Shown here: positions 1-8,634 of the stretch, one piece after another
How the letters are laid out: the number at the start of each line of letters is the position of its first letter
How positions within the stretch are numbered: position 1 is the stretch's first letter
Assembly: GCA_900540895.1 (NCBI GenBank)
Contig: UQHV01000004.1
Location: forward strand, 59,415 to 123,414
Reading direction: 5' to 3'
Source of the DNA: an uncultured Collinsella sp.
GTDB lineage: Bacteria; Actinomycetota; Coriobacteriia; Coriobacteriales; Coriobacteriaceae
DNA: 64,000 bases
The notes under the pieces: model-generated
The model's input: only the letters and a program-made list of their open reading frames with translations
Told to the model about the DNA's origin: nothing
The model's database searches: none
Program-made: the position numbers and the translations under genes

Positions 1-83
1 TTAGTTCGAATATAGAAGTCGAATGCGATGACCTAAAGCGTATGCATTTTTAGTATTAGATGCGTATGAAATGGAGGATGTGA

Positions 84-365
84 ATGGATGAGCTAATAGA
101 CTTTAAAAAACGATTTCTCAAGAATGGCGAGCTGGTTTCAATTCCAAAAAAGGAAAGCTATAAAAGAATCATGCTGCTATGGACCGTCTCTTTCTTTGAA
201 TTAAATACAAGTTATACGGAGCTTCAGGTTAATCGTGTGCTGTCACAGCTCTATCCTGATTATGCCGTGTTGAGGCGGTACTTGGTTGATTATGGATTCC
301 TATTAAGGGATGAGCGAGGCCTGAAATACGAGGTTAATCGTGATGTTCACGGTATTGAGAGCTAG
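84..365 (+). CDS. DUF2087 domain protein
   Basis: 93 residues, nearly all one DUF2087-like domain: a basic helix (KRIMLLWTVSFFELN), then YTELQVNRVL and a DYAVLRRYLVDYGFLLRD stretch matching the family pattern of helix, charged turn and 'L-R-R-x-L-V-D-x-G-x-L-x-R-D'. Family members are small, probably DNA-binding proteins, alone or fused to regulators. The ATG at 84 follows a GGAGG at 72-76. The stop lies inside the start of the downstream exporter gene, so the two are probably translationally coupled. First gene of an AT-rich block unlike the rest of the window. A role as local regulator of the peptide locus is inference; family membership is fairly secure. Confidence 0.75.
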   Translation: MDELIDFKKRFLKNGELVSIPKKESYKRIMLLWTVSFFELNTSYTELQVNRVLSQLYPDYAVLRRYLVDYGFLLRDERGLKYEVNRDVHGIES

Positions 366-1527
366 CCGTCCGGTTCGGGTCCTATATATTGCTAGAGGGA
401 TAAGCGAAATAGGCAATTGGTGTGCGAATATTGCTTTGCCAATGCTGATTTACGAGGTAACTCACGATGTTTCTGCAACTGCTTTGATGGTCTGCTGCAG
501 ATTTGCCCCCTCTCTGTTTTCAGTTGCGCTCGCGCAGCTGCCTCAGAAGATGGGTATCGGGACACTGCAGGCCATGAGATTGGCAGACTTAATTCGCGCG
601 GGATTATTCGTTTGCTATATTTTTGTTGATAGTAAATGGAGTATGTTTGCTATTACGTGCGCGGTATCGCTTTGCCGAACGGTTGAAATGCCCTGCTTTT
701 ACTCGTTGTTAAGAGCCAATACGAATAGTATCAATCGCGACGTAATTAATAATTCGTTTGGGTTTCTGCAGAATTTGATGATGGTTCTGGGGCCAGTTGC
801 CGGCGGTTTTGTTGTCGCTCAATTTGGGGCGGAGGCTGTTCTTGCATTAGACGCGCTTTCTTTTGCCGCGTCGTTCTGGTTGCTGCGAGATGTTCCGTCG
901 GTTATCGAGGTTAATGATAAAGAGGGGATAAGCAAAAATGAAAAAAACAGGACTGCATTTAGTGATCTTAGCGCGAAGCACTTGGCAATTGGTTTCCTAT
1001 TAATCGATATTTCTAGTGGCGTGGCATTCGGCTCTCTGAATTCTCTTTTGCCAGCTATTGCGCAATTGCAATTTGACTCGTCATCGATACAATACGGATT
1101 CCTTCAGAGTAGTCTTACAATCGGACTGTTGTTCGGAAATACAATATATGGTCGTTTAATTAGTGGTTCCGATTGCGTTAAATCATATTGTTTTGTGACG
1201 TATCTTGCGCTCGGTGCGTATCTGGCGTTTGGCTATCGCTATGCGTCTGGGATATCGTTTATTTTCCTTTTTATCGTCGGTGCCGGAAACGCCATTCAAG
1301 ATGTGCTTCTCATAACATCGCTGCAGGATTTGGCGAGAGACGAATCTGAATCGATAAGCCTGTTTTCAATTAGGGAGTCTTTGCAATCGGCTGCTGTTGT
1401 TATTTCAACACTCCTTGTTTCGCTGTTCACGAGCATCGCGATGTTCTCAATTCTCGTTACAGGACTTGGTGTATTTTCAATTATGATGGTAGTTGTGTTT
1501 CAATTGAATTATTTGCGAAAGATGTGA
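343..1527 (+). CDS. MFS exporter of the AT-rich peptide locus
   Basis: About 394 residues of a major facilitator protein with many hydrophobic helices. The N-terminus (RVLYIARGISEIGNWCANIA) resembles MFS_3/EntS-type exporters. An in-frame GTG lies at 340 and an ATG at 343; I prefer the ATG. The start overlaps the DUF2087 stop, and the stop is 7 nt from the radical SAM gene, so all are likely one transcript. By position it is the obvious candidate to export a product of the downstream radical SAM enzyme and small peptide, but the substrate cannot be read from sequence. Codon use is AT-rich like its neighbours and unlike genes after 4.2 kb. Confidence 0.8.
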   Translation: MFTVLRASRPVRVLYIARGISEIGNWCANIALPMLIYEVTHDVSATALMVCCRFAPSLFSVALAQLPQKMGIGTLQAMRLADLIRAGLFVCYIFVDSKWSMFAITCAVSLCRTVEMPCFYSLLRANTNSINRDVINNSFGFLQNLMMVLGPVAGGFVVAQFGAEAVLALDALSFAASFWLLRDVPSVIEVNDKEGISKNEKNRTAFSDLSAKHLAIGFLLIDISSGVAFGSLNSLLPAIAQLQFDSSSIQYGFLQSSLTIGLLFGNTIYGRLISGSDCVKSYCFVTYLALGAYLAFGYRYASGISFIFLFIVGAGNAIQDVLLITSLQDLARDESESISLFSIRESLQSAAVVISTLLVSLFTSIAMFSILVTGLGVFSIMMVVVFQLNYLRKM

Positions 1528-1534
1528 CGTTGAT

Positions 1535-2077
1535 ATGCCTAAAACGCTTTTAGTATTTCCCCCAGGATGGAGTCCAGTGGGGCCGTATCTTGCCTTGCCT
1601 GTTTTGAAGTCATATCTTCAAGAGGTTGAACAATATAAAGTTGACATCGTTGACTTAAACGTGGAATTTTACGATGACCTCCTATCTTTTAGACATGTCG
1701 AAGAGTGCTGTAAAAGGTATCGGGAATCAAAGGATTCGTTTAGTTCGAATGTTCAATTAACAATCGAGTTGATACAAAAGTCAGCACTTAATGTTGACGA
1801 GGCAAAAGATATTTTCAGATCGAAGAGATACTTTAATCTAAAAGAAAGACAATATGCTGAAAACATTTTTAGAAATGCACTCTATATCATAAATCACGTC
1901 TCATATGGAGTTAAATACACGTTCAACTCCATAGATCTGCCCTATGATTATTATTCGACACCAGAAATAATGAAATCGCTTGCGGATACCTTGCATAATC
2001 CGTTTATTTCCTTCTATGAAACTGCCTTTCTTAAGCGTATTCAGAGGGAAAAATCGAGTTTATTGGGATTTCGGTGA
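1535..2077 (+). CDS. B12-binding radical SAM protein, N-terminal part (frameshifted)
   Basis: 180 residues that start like cobalamin-binding radical SAM enzymes: LLVFPPGWSPVGPYLALP, then a predicted strand and DLNVEFYDDLL. The frame ends at a TGA (2075-2077) just where the family continues with 'LGISVSGxxQ'. The sequence has GGG at 2065-2067; one more G, or a -1 slip after the TTG codon at 2063-2065, would read L-L-G-I-S-V-S-G and run straight into the next reading frame. This is therefore the first part of a protein of about 770 residues. Possible causes are a real inactivating mutation, a sequencing indel in a G run, or programmed -1 frameshifting. An alternative is stop-restart at the overlapping GTGA (2074-2077). 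Confidence 0.7.
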   Translation: MPKTLLVFPPGWSPVGPYLALPVLKSYLQEVEQYKVDIVDLNVEFYDDLLSFRHVEECCKRYRESKDSFSSNVQLTIELIQKSALNVDEAKDIFRSKRYFNLKERQYAENIFRNALYIINHVSYGVKYTFNSIDLPYDYYSTPEIMKSLADTLHNPFISFYETAFLKRIQREKSSLLGFR

Positions 2078-3855
2078 GCGGCTGTTTCCAATTGATTTCT
2101 GCAGTTACGTTAGCGAAACTGATTAAAGAAGAATGTCCATCTGTTAAACACGTCTCATTGGGCGGCAATTACATTACTCGTTTAGCAGATGACTGCATGA
2201 AAGAATGGCATCCCTTTTTTGAATACATTGATTCGATAATGATGTATGACGGCGAAGAGCCGCTTGCACGTCTTCTTGAGGCTCTTGACTCTGGTGATGA
2301 CAATCTCGACTGTGTTCCAAACCTTTGCCATGCTAAAGGTGGAAAGATATATAAAAACCATCGGATTGAGCAAACATTTATCAACGATACAGTTCCCGAT
2401 TTCGATGGCTTCGCCCTTTCTAAATACTTCATGCCTGAGTTAATATTGCCGGTTTATTCTTCTAGGCAGTGTTTTAATCATTGCGCCTTCTGCACCATTC
2501 CCGGTGCTACCGGTGGTTGTTACCGAAAGATGCCTATATCGAGAGTATTTGAAATAATGTGTCGGTTAAATGAAAAATACGGCACGAGAGTTTTCTCTTT
2601 TGTGGATGAAACATTCGAAGGCAAAAGAATGGAGCAACTCGCGGATGAAATAAACGCATCGGGAAAAACGTTTTTCTGGCATGGAGAAACGAGGTTCTCT
2701 CCAACCCTAAGTACAGACGTTTTCAACAAGATATACCAAAGTGGATGTAGGCAGATTCAGTTTGGCCTCGAGTCATACAACCAAAGAGTTCTTGATCTAA
2801 TGAAGAAGAACACGAGAGTTGATTGGATTGATCGCAATATCCATGATTGTCTCAATGCGGGTATTCCTGTTCATCTATTCTTTATGATTGGCTTTCCGAC
2901 CGAAACTAAAGAAGAGGCTCTGAACACCTTAGCTTATACAGAGAATGTTTTGAATTATTCAAAACAGGTATGTGGTGTTCCATATTCCACGAGAGGATTT
3001 ACGAATTTTGGTCTCGTTATGGGGTCGGATGTTTGGAATCATCCCGATAAGTATGGTGTCTCTGTAATGCCGAAGTCCCAATATGAGGATTTGCGCCTCG
3101 AAGTGGATTATGTTTCAGGCACTGGTTTAACTTTAAATGAAGCAAAATCCTTATCTGATGAGCATCATATTGATTTTTATATGCAAGAAGTCATAAACGG
3201 TAGCGACACAATTGACTTGCCCCAGCGGCTTCATATTTCAGAGGTGACCTGGATTCTAGATTCTATTCACGCTGTCAGGTATAAGGGACATTTGACCAAA
3301 GTAAAGCGACGGCTGACTAGTCTAAATCCAGCTGATCGAATCTGGCTGGATTCCAAGACCTCTGTCGTGCTCGTTGAGCCATTTGCCTACTTCTATAATT
3401 CTGAATACCATCATGTCTATGCTGTTTCCCAGTTGGTATACCTTAAGTTGGCCCGTTTATTGGAGGCCGATTGTAGCATTTCTCTTATCCTTGATCAGGG
3501 CGATCTCGAGCTGACAAGGGCGATAGAAGAACTGTTGCATTATGGATTGCTGAATACAAATATCGATGCCGATTATGTAATGCACGATAATGGTTTTCAA
3601 TTGGTTAAAAGTTCGTTTGTGAAAGAAGTCGGACGCTCAAAAGAGGGGTTAAGAGTACTGCTGAGTTGTGCCACCCATAGAATGTGTGCGGTTAATGATT
3701 TTTCGTTCGCTTTGCTTTCGTTGTTTGAAAAGCCGATTACTAAGAACGAGGTGCGCGACATTTTGAAAAAAGAGGGACTATCGGCAAGCGAGGAGCAATT
3801 AAACAAGTTGGTTGATAATTGCATGAAAGCAGATATACTACAATTGATTAGATAG
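2074..3855 (+). CDS. B12-binding radical SAM protein, main part (rSAM core and C-terminal helical repeats)
   Basis: 593 residues beginning in the middle of the cobalamin domain (SGCFQLISAVTLAKLIKEE, then VSLGGNYITR). The radical SAM CxxxCxxC is at C133, C137 and C140 (RQCFNHCAFC), followed by family-typical FVDETFEG, a glycine-rich IQFGLES and FFMIGFPTET. The C-terminal third carries two short winged-helix-like repeats around residues 430-500 and 528-593; the second resembles PqqD-type peptide-recognition domains ('FSFALLSLFEKPIT' then 'LVDNCMKADIL'). That architecture fits a peptide-modifying enzyme that binds a leader. The apparent start GTG at 2074 overlaps the previous stop and is not a natural domain boundary, so translation probably needs the upstream frame. 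A 36-codon gene starts 13 nt after the stop. Confidence 0.75.
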   Translation: MSGCFQLISAVTLAKLIKEECPSVKHVSLGGNYITRLADDCMKEWHPFFEYIDSIMMYDGEEPLARLLEALDSGDDNLDCVPNLCHAKGGKIYKNHRIEQTFINDTVPDFDGFALSKYFMPELILPVYSSRQCFNHCAFCTIPGATGGCYRKMPISRVFEIMCRLNEKYGTRVFSFVDETFEGKRMEQLADEINASGKTFFWHGETRFSPTLSTDVFNKIYQSGCRQIQFGLESYNQRVLDLMKKNTRVDWIDRNIHDCLNAGIPVHLFFMIGFPTETKEEALNTLAYTENVLNYSKQVCGVPYSTRGFTNFGLVMGSDVWNHPDKYGVSVMPKSQYEDLRLEVDYVSGTGLTLNEAKSLSDEHHIDFYMQEVINGSDTIDLPQRLHISEVTWILDSIHAVRYKGHLTKVKRRLTSLNPADRIWLDSKTSVVLVEPFAYFYNSEYHHVYAVSQLVYLKLARLLEADCSISLILDQGDLELTRAIEELLHYGLLNTNIDADYVMHDNGFQLVKSSFVKEVGRSKEGLRVLLSCATHRMCAVNDFSFALLSLFEKPITKNEVRDILKKEGLSASEEQLNKLVDNCMKADILQLIR

Positions 3856-3868
3856 AGGAGGTTTCTGC

Positions 3869-3979
3869 ATGGACGTTATTAACAAAGATCTCTTGGAGCA
3901 ACTGAAAGAGTTTCAGGAAGAGGGCGTCGTGGTAGAAGTGTTCGACTTTGAGGACTACATGGATAAATTCTGCCATTAG
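3869..3979 (+). CDS. 36-residue peptide, candidate precursor for the radical SAM enzyme
   Basis: A short reading frame preceded by AGAGGAGG at 3854-3861, one of the best ribosome binding sites in the window, 13 nt after the radical SAM stop and followed directly by a terminator. The product begins MDVINKDLLEQLKEF, an amphipathic acidic helix typical of RiPP leaders. It ends in a hydrophobic/acidic stretch VVVEVFDFEDYMDKF followed by Cys-His. It has no signal sequence or membrane helix. Position, size and the leader-like helix make it a plausible substrate of the adjacent enzyme, to be exported by the MFS protein. I do not recognise the family, and which residues would be modified is unknown. 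Confidence 0.6.
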   Translation: MDVINKDLLEQLKEFQEEGVVVEVFDFEDYMDKFCH

Positions 3980-4006
3980 TTTCGGAATTTACTCGCCTCG
4001 CTTAAA

Positions 4007-4040
4007 GGGAGAAGTCGATTATCGATTTCTCCTTTTTTAA
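4007..4040 (+). terminator. Rho-independent terminator of the peptide locus
   Basis: GGAGAA at 4008-4013 pairs with TTCTCC at 4027-4032, extended inward by GTCGA/TCGAT-type pairing, and is followed by a run of T. It ends the AT-rich operon 28 nt after the small peptide gene. Confidence 0.85.
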
Positions 4041-4168
4041 TTAAAGATATTTTTGAAATACATGCTCTTAGCACAGGTTGGCCTCTCAGTAAACTGGGAG
4101 GTTGCTTTGGCTAGTTAGAGATATGTGAACGTCCGTTAGACTGAATCTCAGGGTAGAAGGGGCCTCCA
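4041..4168. other. Island/chromosome junction, hairpin only
   Basis: No gene seen. A hairpin (CCTCTCAGT at 4082-4090 against ACTGGGAGG at 4093-4101) is followed by a T-rich stretch and may be a second terminator. Base composition changes from AT-rich to GC-rich across this interval, which marks the likely edge of the acquired block. Confidence 0.5.
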
Positions 4169-6169
4169 GTGTCCAGATCAACAAGGCAATGCTGCGTTTC
4201 GGCTAATAAGAACGATGGCTTTTTGCGTGTGGCGGCGGCTTCGCCGCGGATTCGCGTGGCCGATGTCGAGGGCAATACCGAGGTTGCGCTGGCGGCTGTT
4301 CGCGAGGCTGCCGAGCGCGGCGTTCGCGCGCTGGTGCTGCCCGAGCTCAACTTGTGCGGCTATACCGCGGCCGATCTGTTCCATAACCGCACATTACTGC
4401 ATGCCTGCGAGGCTGCTTTGGTGCATATCCTCGATGAGACTCGTGAGCTGCCGATTGTCTTTACCATCGGTCTTCCCGTTGCAGTTGCCGAGAATATCTA
4501 CAACTGCGCCGCCGTGTGCTGCGCGGGCGAGCTTTTGGGCCTCACGGCCAAGAAGTATCTGCCCAACTATGGCGAGTTCTACGAGCGCCGCTGGTTTGCT
4601 CCGGCGCCTGCGGATCCCGTGTGGGTTGAATTTGCCGGTCAGGGTCCGGTTCCGCTGGGTTCGGGGCTTGTCTACCGCTGCTGTGATGAGGGTGCCGAGG
4701 ATATGGTGCTGGGCGTTGAGGTTTGCGAGGACCTGTGGGTGCCGGCGCCGCCTTCGACCGAGATGGCGCTTGCCGGTGCGACGGTGATCCTCAATCCGTC
4801 GGCTTCGGACGAGATTATCGGTAAGGCGGATTACCGCCGCAGCCTCATTTCCAACCAGAGCGCGCGCCTGTACTGCGCCTATGCCTACGCGGACGCGAGC
4901 GAGGGCGAGTCCACGACCGACATGGTCTTTGCGGGCGAGAACCTCGTCTACGAAAACGGCTCCAAGCTCGCCGCGACCAAACTGCTTACCTGCGATATGG
5001 CCATCGCCGACGTTGACCTTGACCGCCTGGTTGCCGAACGCCGTCGCTCGACGACGTGGACACGTACCGACGATGCTCCGGAGGCCACGACCGTTGAGTT
5101 TTCGTTTGAGGGCGTGCTGGCCGAAGAACCTGTCCTGCGCGATGCCTGCGACATCGACCGTGTCTTCCCGCGCGCGCCCTTTGTGCCGGCCGACCACGGC
5201 GACTTGGCCGAGCGCTGCGAGACGATCCTTGATCTACAGACTGCGGGCCTCAAGACCCGCCTCGCCCACACAGGTACCAAGGCTGCGGTCATCGGCCTTT
5301 CGGGCGGCTTGGACTCCACGCTAGCGCTGCTTGTGACCGTGCGTGCCTTCGATGCGCTGGGGCTGCCGCGCACGGGTATCACGGCGGTTTCCATGCCCGG
5401 TTTTGGCACGACGCACCGCACTAAGTCCAATGCCGAGTCGCTCGCTCGTGACTTGGGTGTGAGCTTCCGCGAGGTCTCAATCCATGCTGCCGTGGAACAG
5501 CACTTTAAGGATATCGAGCATGATCCGGCCGTGCAGGACGTGACCTACGAGAACAGCCAGGCCCGCGAGCGTACGCAGATCCTGATGGATCTGGCCAACC
5601 AGGCTGGCGGTTTTGTCATTGGCACGGGCGACCTGTCGGAGCTGGCGCTCGGCTGGGCTACCTATAACGGCGACCACATGAGCATGTACGCCGTCAACGC
5701 GAGCGTGCCCAAGACGCTTGTGCGCCATCTGGTGCGCTATGCCGCCGATGTCTTTGGCGGGCGTATTGCCGAGGTCTTGCTCGATATCCTCGATACGCCG
5801 GTGTCCCCCGAGCTTCTGCCGCCCACGGGCGACGGCGAGATTGCGCAGAGGACCGAGGATTTGGTGGGCCCGTACGAGCTGCACGACTACTTCCTCTACT
5901 ACCTGCTACGTTTTGGCTTTGAGCCGGGCAAGATCTACCACATGGCGCTCAAGAGCTTTGAGGGCGTCTACGATGTCAAGACCGTCCACACGTGGCTACG
6001 TACGTTCTACCGCCGCTTCTTTGCCCAGCAGTTTAAGCGCAGCTGCCTGCCCGATGGTCCCAAGGTGGGATCGGTGACGCTCAGCCCGCGCGGCGATTGG
6101 CGTATGCCGAGTGACGCTAGCTCGTGTCTGTGGCTTGCGCAGATCGACGCGCTCAATCCAGTTGACTAA
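4169..6169 (+). CDS. nadE: Glutamine-dependent NAD(+) synthetase
   Basis: Makes NAD from deamido-NAD using glutamine as ammonia donor. The N-terminal nitrilase-type amidase shows the Glu-Lys-Cys triad: E59 (LVLPELNLCGY), K128/K129 (AKKYLPNYGEFYE) and C186 (EVCEDLW). The C-terminal synthetase has the PP-loop SGGLDST near residue 378 and GTGDLSELALGW. At 666 residues it has the usual length of the long bacterial form. The start is uncertain: no ATG is available in frame, so a GTG at 4169 with AAGGGG seven bases upstream is used. Homology begins at DGFLRVAAASPRIRVADV (residue 16 on), so the first residues may derive from the island junction immediately upstream. A strong terminator follows. Confidence 0.92.
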   Translation: MSRSTRQCCVSANKNDGFLRVAAASPRIRVADVEGNTEVALAAVREAAERGVRALVLPELNLCGYTAADLFHNRTLLHACEAALVHILDETRELPIVFTIGLPVAVAENIYNCAAVCCAGELLGLTAKKYLPNYGEFYERRWFAPAPADPVWVEFAGQGPVPLGSGLVYRCCDEGAEDMVLGVEVCEDLWVPAPPSTEMALAGATVILNPSASDEIIGKADYRRSLISNQSARLYCAYAYADASEGESTTDMVFAGENLVYENGSKLAATKLLTCDMAIADVDLDRLVAERRRSTTWTRTDDAPEATTVEFSFEGVLAEEPVLRDACDIDRVFPRAPFVPADHGDLAERCETILDLQTAGLKTRLAHTGTKAAVIGLSGGLDSTLALLVTVRAFDALGLPRTGITAVSMPGFGTTHRTKSNAESLARDLGVSFREVSIHAAVEQHFKDIEHDPAVQDVTYENSQARERTQILMDLANQAGGFVIGTGDLSELALGWATYNGDHMSMYAVNASVPKTLVRHLVRYAADVFGGRIAEVLLDILDTPVSPELLPPTGDGEIAQRTEDLVGPYELHDYFLYYLLRFGFEPGKIYHMALKSFEGVYDVKTVHTWLRTFYRRFFAQQFKRSCLPDGPKVGSVTLSPRGDWRMPSDASSCLWLAQIDALNPVD

Positions 6170-6237
6170 GGTTGGCTAAATTGAACCAATACGGGGGTTG
6201 CAAGCGTTACACTTTTGCAATCTGATGGCCCGTATCG

Positions 6238-6269
6238 CGCGGCGCTCTTGTCGGAGCGCCGCGTTTTTT
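6238..6269 (+). terminator. Rho-independent terminator after nadE
   Basis: Ten-base-pair GC stem CGCGGCGCTC (6238-6247) / GAGCGCCGCG (6254-6263), 6-nt loop, then six T residues. Confidence 0.9.
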
Positions 6270-6287
6270 ATATCGAAAGGTGGCACC

Positions 6288-7451
6288 ATGCAGGCATCGC
6301 AGCGTCTCGACCGCTTTGGCGCGGAGGTCTTCGCCTCGCTCAACAACAAGCTTCTCGCGCTGAAGGCTCAGGGCAAGACCATTTACAACATGAGCGTGGG
6401 CACGCCCGACTTTAAGCCGTACGACCATGTGGTCGAGGCGCTCACGCAAGCAGCCCAAGATCCCGAGATGTGGAAGTATGCCCTGCGTGACCTGCCCGAA
6501 CTCAAGCAGGCCGTGTGCGATTACTATGAGCGTCGCTTTGGCGTTTCGGGCATTACGCCGTCCATGGTGCAGTCGTGCAACGGCACGCAGGAGGGCGTGG
6601 GCCATTTGGGCCTGGCCCTGCTCGATCCGGGCGACACTATTTTGGTTCCCGATCCGTGCTACCCGGTCTTTGAGGCGGGTGCCAAGATCGCCGATGCCAA
6701 GCTCGAATACTATCCGCTGGTTGCCGAGCATAATTACCTGCCCTATGTGGCGGGTATCGATCCCGAGGTGGCCGATCGTGCCAAGTATATGATCGTGTCG
6801 CTGCCCGCCAACCCGGTGGGCTCGGTGGGCACGCCCGAGGTCTACGAGGAGATCATCGCTTTCGCCCGCGAGCACGACCTGCTGATCGTCCATGACAACG
6901 CATACTCCGACATCGTGTTCGACGGCGAGCCGGGCGGCAGCTTCTTGCAGTATCCCGGCGCGCTCGAGGTGGGCGTTGAGTTCTTCTCGCTTTCCAAGTC
7001 GTTTAACGTCACCGGTGCCCGCATCGGCTTTTTGGTCGGCCGAGAGGACGTGGTCTCTGCCTTTGCCAAGCTGCGCAGCCAGATTGACTTTGGCATGTTC
7101 TTCCCGATCCAGAAGGCCGCCATCGCCTGCCTGAACGGTCCGCGCGATGAGGTCGAGGCGCAGCGTCTGAAGTACCAGGAGCGCCGCGATGCCCTGTGCG
7201 ACGGTCTTGAGGGCCTGGGCTGGGAGCGTCCCAACGCGCATGGCTCTATGTTTGTGTGGGCCAAGCTTCCCGGTGGTCGCACCGATTCCATGGCGTTTTG
7301 CGAGGAGCTCATGGAGAAGGCCGGCGTTGTGGTGACGCCGGGCGCGAGTTTTGGTCCTTCGGGCGAGGGGCACGTGCGCATGGCGCTGGTCCTGCCGCCC
7401 GATCAGATCGCTTTGGCTGTCGAGGCCATTCGCGAGGCGGGCCTGTATTAG
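6288..7451 (+). CDS. Class I/II PLP aminotransferase (LL-DAP or N-acetyl-DAP aminotransferase-like)
   Basis: 387 residues of a fold-type I aminotransferase. Visible motifs: substrate loop NMSVGTPDFKP, VQSCNGTQEGVGHL, the VPDPCYPVF and SLPANPVGS stretches, HDNAYSDIVFDG, and the PLP lysine in SLSKSFNVTGARIGF. The ATG at 6288 follows AAAGG at 6276-6280; an in-frame upstream extension to 6198 lies in the terminator and is rejected. The closest groups are DapL/PatA-type enzymes acting on DAP or N-acetyl-DAP. Because dapH (acetylase branch) lies nearby, N-acetyl-LL-DAP transamination is a reasonable guess, but an alanine or aromatic aminotransferase is possible. Confidence 0.85.
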   Translation: MQASQRLDRFGAEVFASLNNKLLALKAQGKTIYNMSVGTPDFKPYDHVVEALTQAAQDPEMWKYALRDLPELKQAVCDYYERRFGVSGITPSMVQSCNGTQEGVGHLGLALLDPGDTILVPDPCYPVFEAGAKIADAKLEYYPLVAEHNYLPYVAGIDPEVADRAKYMIVSLPANPVGSVGTPEVYEEIIAFAREHDLLIVHDNAYSDIVFDGEPGGSFLQYPGALEVGVEFFSLSKSFNVTGARIGFLVGREDVVSAFAKLRSQIDFGMFFPIQKAAIACLNGPRDEVEAQRLKYQERRDALCDGLEGLGWERPNAHGSMFVWAKLPGGRTDSMAFCEELMEKAGVVVTPGASFGPSGEGHVRMALVLPPDQIALAVEAIREAGLY

Positions 7452-7652
7452 AAACCTGTTTCGGCCCGTCAATAGCTCGAAACCGATTTCGTGCAGTTAT
7501 TTTACGAATACTGCAAACAATTTCGGTAAACGGTCGATTTTCGGCTGCGAATAGGGGCATAATCAAAGTCCCGATTGGATGTATTGGGATTACGACAAGC
7601 CGCTCGGGTCGTTCCCGGGCGGCTTGTTTGTGGAGAGAGATGGGAGTTTCTA
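7452..7652 (+). other. ldh leader with long hairpin
   Basis: No gene. A 14-bp stem with a 5-nt loop (ACAAGCCGC+TCGGG at 7595-7608 against CCCGG+GCGGCTTGT at 7614-7627) sits 25 nt before the ldh start. A CATAAT hexamer at about 7558 could be a -10 box, placing the hairpin in the 5' leader. No clear Rex-type operator was seen. Confidence 0.4.
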
Positions 7653-8603
7653 ATGGTTAACGAGAAGAAGGTCGCTATTGTCGGCTGCGGTTTCGTCGGT
7701 TCGTCTTCGGCGTTCGCTCTGATGCAGAGCGGTCTGTTCTCCGAGATGGTCCTCATCGACGTGGACAAGAACCGCGCCGAGGGTGAGGCTCTGGATATCG
7801 CGCACGGCATGACGTTTGCCGAGCCGATGAAGATCTACGCCGGCGATTATTCCGATGTCGCCGACGCCGCCATGATCGTCGTCACCGCTGGCGCTGCCCA
7901 GAAGCCCGGTGAGACCCGCCTGGACCTGGTCAACAAGAACGTTAACATCTTTAAGTCCATTATCCCCGAGATTAAGAAGTCCGGCTTCGACGGCATTCTG
8001 CTAATCGTCTCCAACCCGGTTGATGTTCTGACCTATGCTGCCATCAAGATGTCCGGCCTGCCCGAGGGCCATGTCATCGGCTCCGGCACCGTGCTCGACA
8101 CTGGCCGTCTGCAGCAGATGCTTGGTGCCCACGTCGAGGTTGACCCGCGCGATGTCCAGGCCTATGTCATGGGCGAGCACGGCGACTCCGAGTTTGTCGC
8201 TTGGTCCAGCGCTCAGGTTGCTGGCGTTCCGCTGAACACCTTCTGCGAGCTTCACGGTCATCTGGAGCACGAGGCTGCCGAGAAGCGTATCGCCGAGGAC
8301 GTCAAGAACTCCGCCTACACCATCATCGAGAAGAAGCACGCCACCTACTACGGCGTCGCCATGGCCGTCAAGCGCATCTGCACCGCTGTCATGCGCGATG
8401 AGCAGACCGTTCTGCCCGTTTCCTCGCTCATGGTGGGCGAGTATGGCCTGTCCGATCTGGCTATCTCCATGCCGACGGTCGTTGGCCGCGACGGCGTCGT
8501 CTGCCGCGTCCCCGTGCCGCTGAACGATGACGAGCAGCATGAGCTCACCGCCTCCGCCAAGGCCCTCAAGGACATCATCGACAGCGTCGACTTCTCCTGC
8601 TAA
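7653..8603 (+). CDS. ldh: L-lactate dehydrogenase
   Basis: Cytoplasmic NADH-dependent reduction of pyruvate to lactate. The protein (316 residues) opens with the Rossmann motif KVAIVGCGFVGSS and has VVTAGAAQKPGETR, SNPVDVLTY, GSGTVLDTGRLQ and the catalytic histidine in VMGEHGDSE, all typical of the LDH rather than the MDH group. The start is the ATG at 7653; an in-frame extension back to 7575 falls in the leader hairpin. Monocistronic, with its own leader and a strong terminator. Together with acetate kinase and phosphotransacetylase it indicates mixed lactate/acetate fermentation. Confidence 0.95.
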   Translation: MVNEKKVAIVGCGFVGSSSAFALMQSGLFSEMVLIDVDKNRAEGEALDIAHGMTFAEPMKIYAGDYSDVADAAMIVVTAGAAQKPGETRLDLVNKNVNIFKSIIPEIKKSGFDGILLIVSNPVDVLTYAAIKMSGLPEGHVIGSGTVLDTGRLQQMLGAHVEVDPRDVQAYVMGEHGDSEFVAWSSAQVAGVPLNTFCELHGHLEHEAAEKRIAEDVKNSAYTIIEKKHATYYGVAMAVKRICTAVMRDEQTVLPVSSLMVGEYGLSDLAISMPTVVGRDGVVCRVPVPLNDDEQHELTASAKALKDIIDSVDFSC

Positions 8604-8634
8604 ATCAAGCTCGCTAGAGCGAAAAGCTACAATG

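Noticed and set aside
7595..7627. ldh leader hairpin as a riboswitch or terminator
   Set aside because: Only one simple stem, no T run and no recognised aptamer core; kept only as a leader structure.
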